Positions 27,958-32,099 of a DNA stretch of 32,099 nucleotides are shown piece by piece. Every line of letters begins with the position of its first letter. Within the stretch, counting starts at the first letter, position 1. The stretch lies in the IMG/VR virus record IMGVR_UViG_3300042341_000555, positions 1 through 32,099 of that record; one strand, given 5' to 3'. The notes under the pieces are model-generated. The model saw only the letters and a list, made by a program, of their open reading frames with translations. It was not told the DNA's origin and ran no database searches. Origin of the DNA: a virus. The position numbers and the translations under genes are program-made.

Positions 27958-28416
27958 TTACTTTCCGAATAGATGCTTTTCAGTCATGATTAAGAAGTTC
28001 CAACCTCGATCTGCACAAAATTCTTGAGCTGCTTTCCATTTCGCGTCATTCACGCCGTATGTCATAACTTCGTTCAAGTATTTTCTGCTCACCTTTCCCT
28101 TCGGAGTCAACTTGTTGTTTTGACTAGGTGGAACAGTTTGTGCTTCCGGTTTTACTTCAATTAAGATCGTTTGTTTCTTGCCATCTGTATTTATCTGTTC
28201 TACATAGACGTCGGGAAAGTATCTGTGCCATCTTCCATCAATAGGACTTTTATATGGAATGATCAATTCCTCGCTGCCCCATTTGATTACGTTTGGATGA
28301 ACATCGAGGTAATTAAATAACTTGAGTTCCCAACCAGATCTGTATATGATGTTAGTTGGATCACCCTTATACTTCTGCGGATTCTTCGGTTTAAATTTGC
28401 CTTGGTAATACGCCAT
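27958..28416 (-). CDS. 4: gp4-like head completion protein
   Basis: 152 residues (T4 gp4 is 150). MAYYQGKFKPKNPQKYKGDP, then NIIYRSGWELKLFNYLD, WGSEELIIPY, RYFPDVYVE and LIEVKPEAQTVPP align well with T4 gp4 as I recall it. The E/D-x(n)-E-x-K pattern (FPDV..., IEVKP) gives a PD-(D/E)XK-like nuclease core, as in TnsA-type enzymes. gp4 finishes filled heads so tails can attach. It is the first gene of the minus-strand operon, with a TATAAATA element 34 bp upstream. Confidence 0.92.
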   Translation of the reverse strand: MAYYQGKFKPKNPQKYKGDPTNIIYRSGWELKLFNYLDVHPNVIKWGSEELIIPYKSPIDGRWHRYFPDVYVEQINTDGKKQTILIEVKPEAQTVPPSQNNKLTPKGKVSRKYLNEVMTYGVNDAKWKAAQEFCADRGWNFLIMTEKHLFGK

Positions 28417-28425
28417 GAATGTCCA

Positions 28426-28433
28426 TATAAATA
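28426..28433 (+). promoter_or_regulatory. Late promoter TATAAATA, rightward (gp48 operon)
   Basis: A perfect late element 33 bp before the gp48 ATG (28467). It faces the leftward element at 28450-28457. Confidence 0.85.
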
Positions 28434-28449
28434 TCTTAAACTACCTACG

Positions 28450-28457
28450 TATTTATA
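28450..28457 (-). promoter_or_regulatory. Late promoter TATAAATA, leftward (gp4 operon)
   Basis: TATTTATA on the + strand, so a perfect TATAAATA on the minus strand, 33 bp before the gp4 ATG (28416). Confidence 0.85.
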
Positions 28458-28466
28458 GGATACTTC

Positions 28467-29351
28467 ATGGCATTCGTCAGACCAGCACAAGATGTTATTA
28501 GCAGAAACAGAAGCACATCGAACGTGGCTTCGTCTCTTCTGAGGTATCCTTCGGAAGTTACTTCTCATGCGATGATCTTTAACTTTAAAAACTATAGTCC
28601 TAGGCCAGCAGGTGGCACAGCTACGGCGTCGAATGGCTCAATTGCTCTTCCATTACCAAAGACTATTCAAGATATTACTAGCCCAGATGTTATGGGTCGT
28701 GAACTTGGAATCACTGGCGCTGCAGTAGTTGATGCCATGAGCGCAATGAATTCAGATCAAGGTTTAATTGGCGCGGCTACAGATGCGATCAGTAAGCTTA
28801 CCGGTGGTAGTACCCTCGACCCTCGGAATGTTAGTGCGAGTGGTTTAGCATCATTCGCAACGTTTGCTGCTCGTGCTGGGTTAACATCAATTGGTGGATC
28901 AGAGATCGAGCAAGGTATAGGTGTTGGAACTGGAACAGCAGTTAACCCTCACCAAGCTCTGGTGTTCAACGGCATTGCACTGAAGAACTACACATTTGAA
29001 TGGACGTTAATTCCTAACAATGAAACAGAATCAGAACAAATCCGTAATATAGTGAAAAGATTTAAATCGGCCTCATTGCCATCTTATGGTGGAGTTGAAG
29101 GTACTCAATCGAATGTTCTCAGCCGGGCACTGCTAAATTACCCAAATATGGTTGATGTGTTCTTCGTTGGCCTCGATCAAAACTATTTCCCATTGTTTAA
29201 AACAGCGATGATATCGAACGTAACAGTAGATTACACACCTCAAGGACACGTTGTAGTCAACAAAGGTCCAACCGGTTCGCGTCCTGCAATGGTAAACTTA
29301 GCAGTTACGATCATTGAATCTGAGATTCACACTCAAGAGGATTACGAATAA
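28467..29351 (+). CDS. 48: gp48-like baseplate tail-tube cap
   Basis: 294 residues (T4 gp48 is 364). It starts MAFVRPAQDVISRNRSTSNV, then RYPSEVTSHAMIFNFKNYSP. Mid-chain GTGTAVNPHQALVFNGIALK and NYTFEWTLIPNNETESEQIR, and the end ESEIHTQEDYE, are the marks of the T4 tail-cap family. gp48 caps the baseplate and, with gp54, nucleates the tail tube. The gene is first in the rightward late operon. It ends overlapping gp53 by one base (TAATG). Confidence 0.85.
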   Translation: MAFVRPAQDVISRNRSTSNVASSLLRYPSEVTSHAMIFNFKNYSPRPAGGTATASNGSIALPLPKTIQDITSPDVMGRELGITGAAVVDAMSAMNSDQGLIGAATDAISKLTGGSTLDPRNVSASGLASFATFAARAGLTSIGGSEIEQGIGVGTGTAVNPHQALVFNGIALKNYTFEWTLIPNNETESEQIRNIVKRFKSASLPSYGGVEGTQSNVLSRALLNYPNMVDVFFVGLDQNYFPLFKTAMISNVTVDYTPQGHVVVNKGPTGSRPAMVNLAVTIIESEIHTQEDYE

Positions 29352-30151
29352 TGGCTAAGTATTTCCGTTACTTCCCAAAGATAGAGTACAATGGTTTATC
29401 AGTAACTGATATCACACGACGTGTAAAGGTTGCAGAAAAACTTCAGGCTGACCCATATCTATTTTTACCGTACACAGTAACAGATGACGATCGTGCTGAA
29501 GACATTGCTCGCCTATATTATGGCGATGTAAATAAGGTATGGATGATCTATTTAGCAAATAACATTATTGATCCTTACACACAATGGCCTCTCTCCAATG
29601 AAAAGTTTGAGTCGACGATTCGCAAGAAATACGCCCATTCAATCTCGTTTGCTGGTGATAAAGTCAACGTATCTTCTAATCGTATTACATCGACTGCTCA
29701 TGGATTTAAAACAACTGATCCGGTAGTGTACAGTGGAAGTCCAGTAATTGGTGGTCTTACAAATGGTACAACTTATTACGTTATTCGAGTTAACTCAGAT
29801 ACTATTATGCTAGCAACATCAGCGACTAACGCAAGAAATGGCACAGCAATTAATATCACGACAACCACAAATAGCACTATCACACATTCGTTAGCTTTAA
29901 ATGTGGATACGTTTTTGTCCAGCACGTTAATTGATACAAACGTGGTGTATTGCACAAAGAATACTGATCCAACTATTAAAATATCGCATGACACCTATCG
30001 TCTAGGCGATGTAACCACCGGCGAATGGACCCCTGTAAGAGTCTATGAATACGAAACACAAGAGAATGAAAACCGCAGAACTATTTTTCTCATTAATGCT
30101 GACTATGCGCAACGTGTCGAGAAAGATCTAAAGAGTCTAATGAATGTCTAA
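29351..30151 (+). CDS. 53: gp53-like baseplate wedge protein with inserted domain
   Basis: 266 residues (T4 gp53 is 196). The core matches T4 gp53: FLPYTVTDDDRAEDIARLYY, GDVNKVWMIYLANNIIDPY and WPLSNEKFESTIRKKYA. An extra segment of about 85 residues (98-185), with SNRITSTAHGFKTTDPVVYS and GLTNGTTYYVIRVNSDTIML, resembles beta-sandwich add-on domains found in phage tail proteins. The C-terminal YEYETQENENRRTIFLINADY resumes the gp53 type. It overlaps the hub gene by 8 bp. Confidence 0.87.
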   Translation: MAKYFRYFPKIEYNGLSVTDITRRVKVAEKLQADPYLFLPYTVTDDDRAEDIARLYYGDVNKVWMIYLANNIIDPYTQWPLSNEKFESTIRKKYAHSISFAGDKVNVSSNRITSTAHGFKTTDPVVYSGSPVIGGLTNGTTYYVIRVNSDTIMLATSATNARNGTAINITTTTNSTITHSLALNVDTFLSSTLIDTNVVYCTKNTDPTIKISHDTYRLGDVTTGEWTPVRVYEYETQENENRRTIFLINADYAQRVEKDLKSLMNV

Positions 30152-31490
30152 TATCAAACAGGCCGGCCATTACGAACTGCGTGAGTTTACGCTTCTCAAC
30201 AAATCATTGAATGTTGAGCGCAATATGCTTGGTCTTGTTGGAAGTTTTAATATCCTCGAGTCCATGAACAATGGTGCAATTCGTGGCAGTGCAACTATAT
30301 TCGAATCATATGACATTCTCAACGAGTTTCCTATTCGCGGTCAAGAGTTCATTAAAGTAACATACGCAGACTGGTTTGATAATGAAAGAACCGAATACTA
30401 TTTTGTGTATGCGGTGGATAATGTATCTTATGGTGATGAAAAGAATCCAAGCTTTGTTCAGTACACTCTAAACTTTACTTCTCCTTATAAGCTTCTGTCA
30501 GAAAATACATATCTCCAAAGAGCTTATACCGAATCAATTGCCGGTACACAACTTATTAGTGATTACGCAACTGACGCTTTTGATGAGTATTATCAACGAC
30601 CAGTTCAAGAACTATTTCGCAAAAAGCTAAAGTTTTTGATTACGGAAAAAACAACGAACCGTCAAAAAATAGTTATTCCGAAGTATAGTGCAGAAGAAGC
30701 AATGAATATGTTTGTGAGAAACGCATATTCAGATGAGAATCCTCTTAATAATGGGATGACTCCTTCTCAAACATTTAGATTCTTTGAAGCAAGAGATGCG
30801 TTCTTTTTTGCTACAAATGAATTTATGCAACAAAGGGCGATTACATCTGGAACTGATAATAGTTTAATTCAAAGACCAGTAATTGATTACAAACGCAATT
30901 ATGCCGGATCAATTAGCGCCGATTCACAGTATTCTGCAATGACCGAAATACTTGATGTTAATTTTGGCACACGTGTTAACACAATTGATACGATTGCACA
31001 AGGTGGATACCGCAGAATAGTTTATGAATTCAACTTGCTTACAATGAATATTGATTCAAAGTCATATGATTACACTGAAGAAGAAAATCACGATCCAGAT
31101 TTAAATCCTATTCATGATAAACTGTTTATTCGCGAAAAGATGTCTCGCAAAAAAGAATATCACGTTTTTAGAGATTGGTCCGGGCCTGGCGTTCCAGGTG
31201 GCGAAGGAATACGGCCAGATACTCATTACTCAGATCTATACACAAAAAAGCTGGCGCATTTCTATAATCATAATATGAATACACTAAATGTAACGGTGTA
31301 CGGAAGAAACGATATTTTCGCTGGATCTTATATCAACATCACATTATATAAGCACGCATATCAAAAGACAACCGAGGAAGAAGAACGTCTCAATGGTATG
31401 TATTTAGTCGAATCAGTTAACTCTGTATTTGATGGTAATGTTTTTAAGCAGCAACTTAAATTAACACGAGGCGGTATTAAGTTATCATGA
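30144..31490 (+). CDS. 27: gp27-like baseplate hub protein
   Basis: 448 residues (T4 gp27 is 391). It opens with REFTLLNKSLNVERNMLGLV and SFNILESMNNGAIRGSATIF, a tail-hub domain start like those of the gp27/gpD type, and ends with TLNVTVYGRNDIFAGSYINI, LNGMYLVESVNSVFDGNVF and LKLTRGG, typical of hub C-terminal barrels. The hub trimer joins the tube to the gp5 spike. It lies between gp53 and gp5 and overlaps gp5 by ATGA (31487-31490). The gp27 name is by position and type. Confidence 0.78.
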   Translation: MSNIKQAGHYELREFTLLNKSLNVERNMLGLVGSFNILESMNNGAIRGSATIFESYDILNEFPIRGQEFIKVTYADWFDNERTEYYFVYAVDNVSYGDEKNPSFVQYTLNFTSPYKLLSENTYLQRAYTESIAGTQLISDYATDAFDEYYQRPVQELFRKKLKFLITEKTTNRQKIVIPKYSAEEAMNMFVRNAYSDENPLNNGMTPSQTFRFFEARDAFFFATNEFMQQRAITSGTDNSLIQRPVIDYKRNYAGSISADSQYSAMTEILDVNFGTRVNTIDTIAQGGYRRIVYEFNLLTMNIDSKSYDYTEEENHDPDLNPIHDKLFIREKMSRKKEYHVFRDWSGPGVPGGEGIRPDTHYSDLYTKKLAHFYNHNMNTLNVTVYGRNDIFAGSYINITLYKHAYQKTTEEEERLNGMYLVESVNSVFDGNVFKQQLKLTRGGIKLS

Positions 31491-32099
31491 TAAGTGAAAG
31501 AGGTTTTAATCCACATTGGTTCATCGGAATAGTTGAACAGGTAGAAGCTGCTGGAGACGGTCGGCTTAAAGTAAGATGCTTTGGTTATCACCCTACAGAT
31601 ACTTCTCTTGATACAGTAACAACAGACGACTTGCCATGGGCATATGTTGTCAATGGTAACTTCAATAGAATGTTTAACTGGCCAGAAAGAGGCACACTTG
31701 TTTTTGGATTCTTTATGGATGGAAGAGATGCTCAACACCCATTTGTGATTGGATCAATTAGCGGAGGATTGTATACTTCTCTTCCTAGAGATGTAACCGG
31801 AGTTACTCAAGACTTTGACACAACCCCAGTAACAAATACTACATACGATCCATGCGCGGCGTATGCGGATCTAAGAAATAGCGGTCTGAGCCATAATCAC
31901 GCAATTGGCGCGCTTGTAAATATTCATAGAGAATCGGGATTCAACCCAGGTGTACTGGAGGTCGGTGGAGGAGGCGGTATTGGATTGTTCCAATACACAT
32001 TCCCATCGCGCAAAGAAGCATTTATTGCAGCGGTTCCAGATTGGCAAACGAATCCAACCGGACAAGTCCGTTACGCGATCAATAGTGATCCTGAAGGTG
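31487..32099 (+). CDS. 5: gp5-like central spike with lysozyme-type domain (partial)
   Basis: Runs off the right edge; 204 residues seen. Residues 1-95 form an OB-fold (FIGIVEQVEAAGDGRLKVRC, LPWAYVV, GTLVFGFFMDGRDAQHPFVI), as in gp5 spikes. A second domain then starts: AYADLRNSGLSHNHAIGALVN, IHRESGFNP with a likely catalytic Glu, and GGIGLFQYTFPSRKEAF, the pattern of phage tail lysozymes (Phage_lysozyme2-type) rather than T4 lysozyme. It would cut host peptidoglycan during injection. ATGA links it to the hub gene. Confidence 0.85.
   Translation, partial: MISERGFNPHWFIGIVEQVEAAGDGRLKVRCFGYHPTDTSLDTVTTDDLPWAYVVNGNFNRMFNWPERGTLVFGFFMDGRDAQHPFVIGSISGGLYTSLPRDVTGVTQDFDTTPVTNTTYDPCAAYADLRNSGLSHNHAIGALVNIHRESGFNPGVLEVGGGGGIGLFQYTFPSRKEAFIAAVPDWQTNPTGQVRYAINSDPEG

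Noticed and set aside
1-32099. CRISPR arrays, insertion sequences, ordinary tRNA genes
   Set aside because: No regularly spaced direct repeats outside the tail fibre, no transposase or terminal inverted repeats, and no cloverleaf other than the tmRNA tRNA-like part was seen on reading both strands by eye.

Overview
This window is part of a T4-like contractile-tailed phage genome (a marine-type myovirus). The evidence is T4 replication and late-transcription genes (RNase H, gp33, gp59, gp32), T4 tail and baseplate genes (gp4, gp54, gp26/gp51, a gp29-like tape measure, gp48, gp53, a gp27-like hub, gp5), and two promoter classes: TTGACA-N15-17-TATAnT early sites and TATAAATA late sites. The host is probably an alphaproteobacterium, because the window carries a permuted, two-piece, alphaproteobacterial-style tmRNA gene. 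Base composition looks moderately A+T-leaning by eye; it was not calculated.

Layout. 1-5.6 kb, + strand: a partial SH3-like protein, a glycosyltransferase, a basic unknown, RNase H, a conserved phage family, a HAD phosphatase/nucleotidase, an FmdB-like protein and PhoH. 5.6-10.3 kb: a PAAR spike tip, a small unknown, a repetitive tail fibre ending in a self-cleaving S74 chaperone domain, an Acb1-type anti-CBASS 2H phosphodiesterase, a hexapeptide beta-helix protein and a PD-(D/E)XK nuclease. 10.3-13.1 kb: short, tightly packed, often ATGA/TAATG-coupled accessory genes, several preceded by near-identical promoter-leader cassettes. 13.1-16.9 kb: a large metalloprotease-like vWA protein with a CobS/MoxR-like AAA+ ATPase. 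16.9-20.9 kb: an exported SleB endolysin, DUF7352-like protein, the tmRNA, a second vWA protein, an exported beta-barrel-like protein and PstS. 20.9-24.0 kb: an unknown conserved protein, then gp33-gp59-gp32. 24.0-28.4 kb, - strand: gp4, a conserved assembly protein, gp54, gp26 with a frameshift-accessed gp51, and the tape measure. 28.4-32.1 kb, + strand: gp48, gp53, gp27-like hub and the start of gp5, fired from late promoters that face each other across 16 bp.

How it works together. Early promoters feed replication, host takeover and defence genes. gp33 and the TATAAATA sites switch on tail, baseplate and lysis genes. The most notable items are (1) the phage-encoded permuted tmRNA with an intact tag ending ...YALAA, (2) a T TTT TTT slippery heptamer at the end of gp26 that reads into a start-less gp51 directly upstream of the tape measure, the layout of the G/GT/H tail chaperone system of long-tailed phages, and (3) the Acb1 anti-defence gene beside the tail fibre. 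All names rest on reading the sequence and recalled family hallmarks; no search was run.
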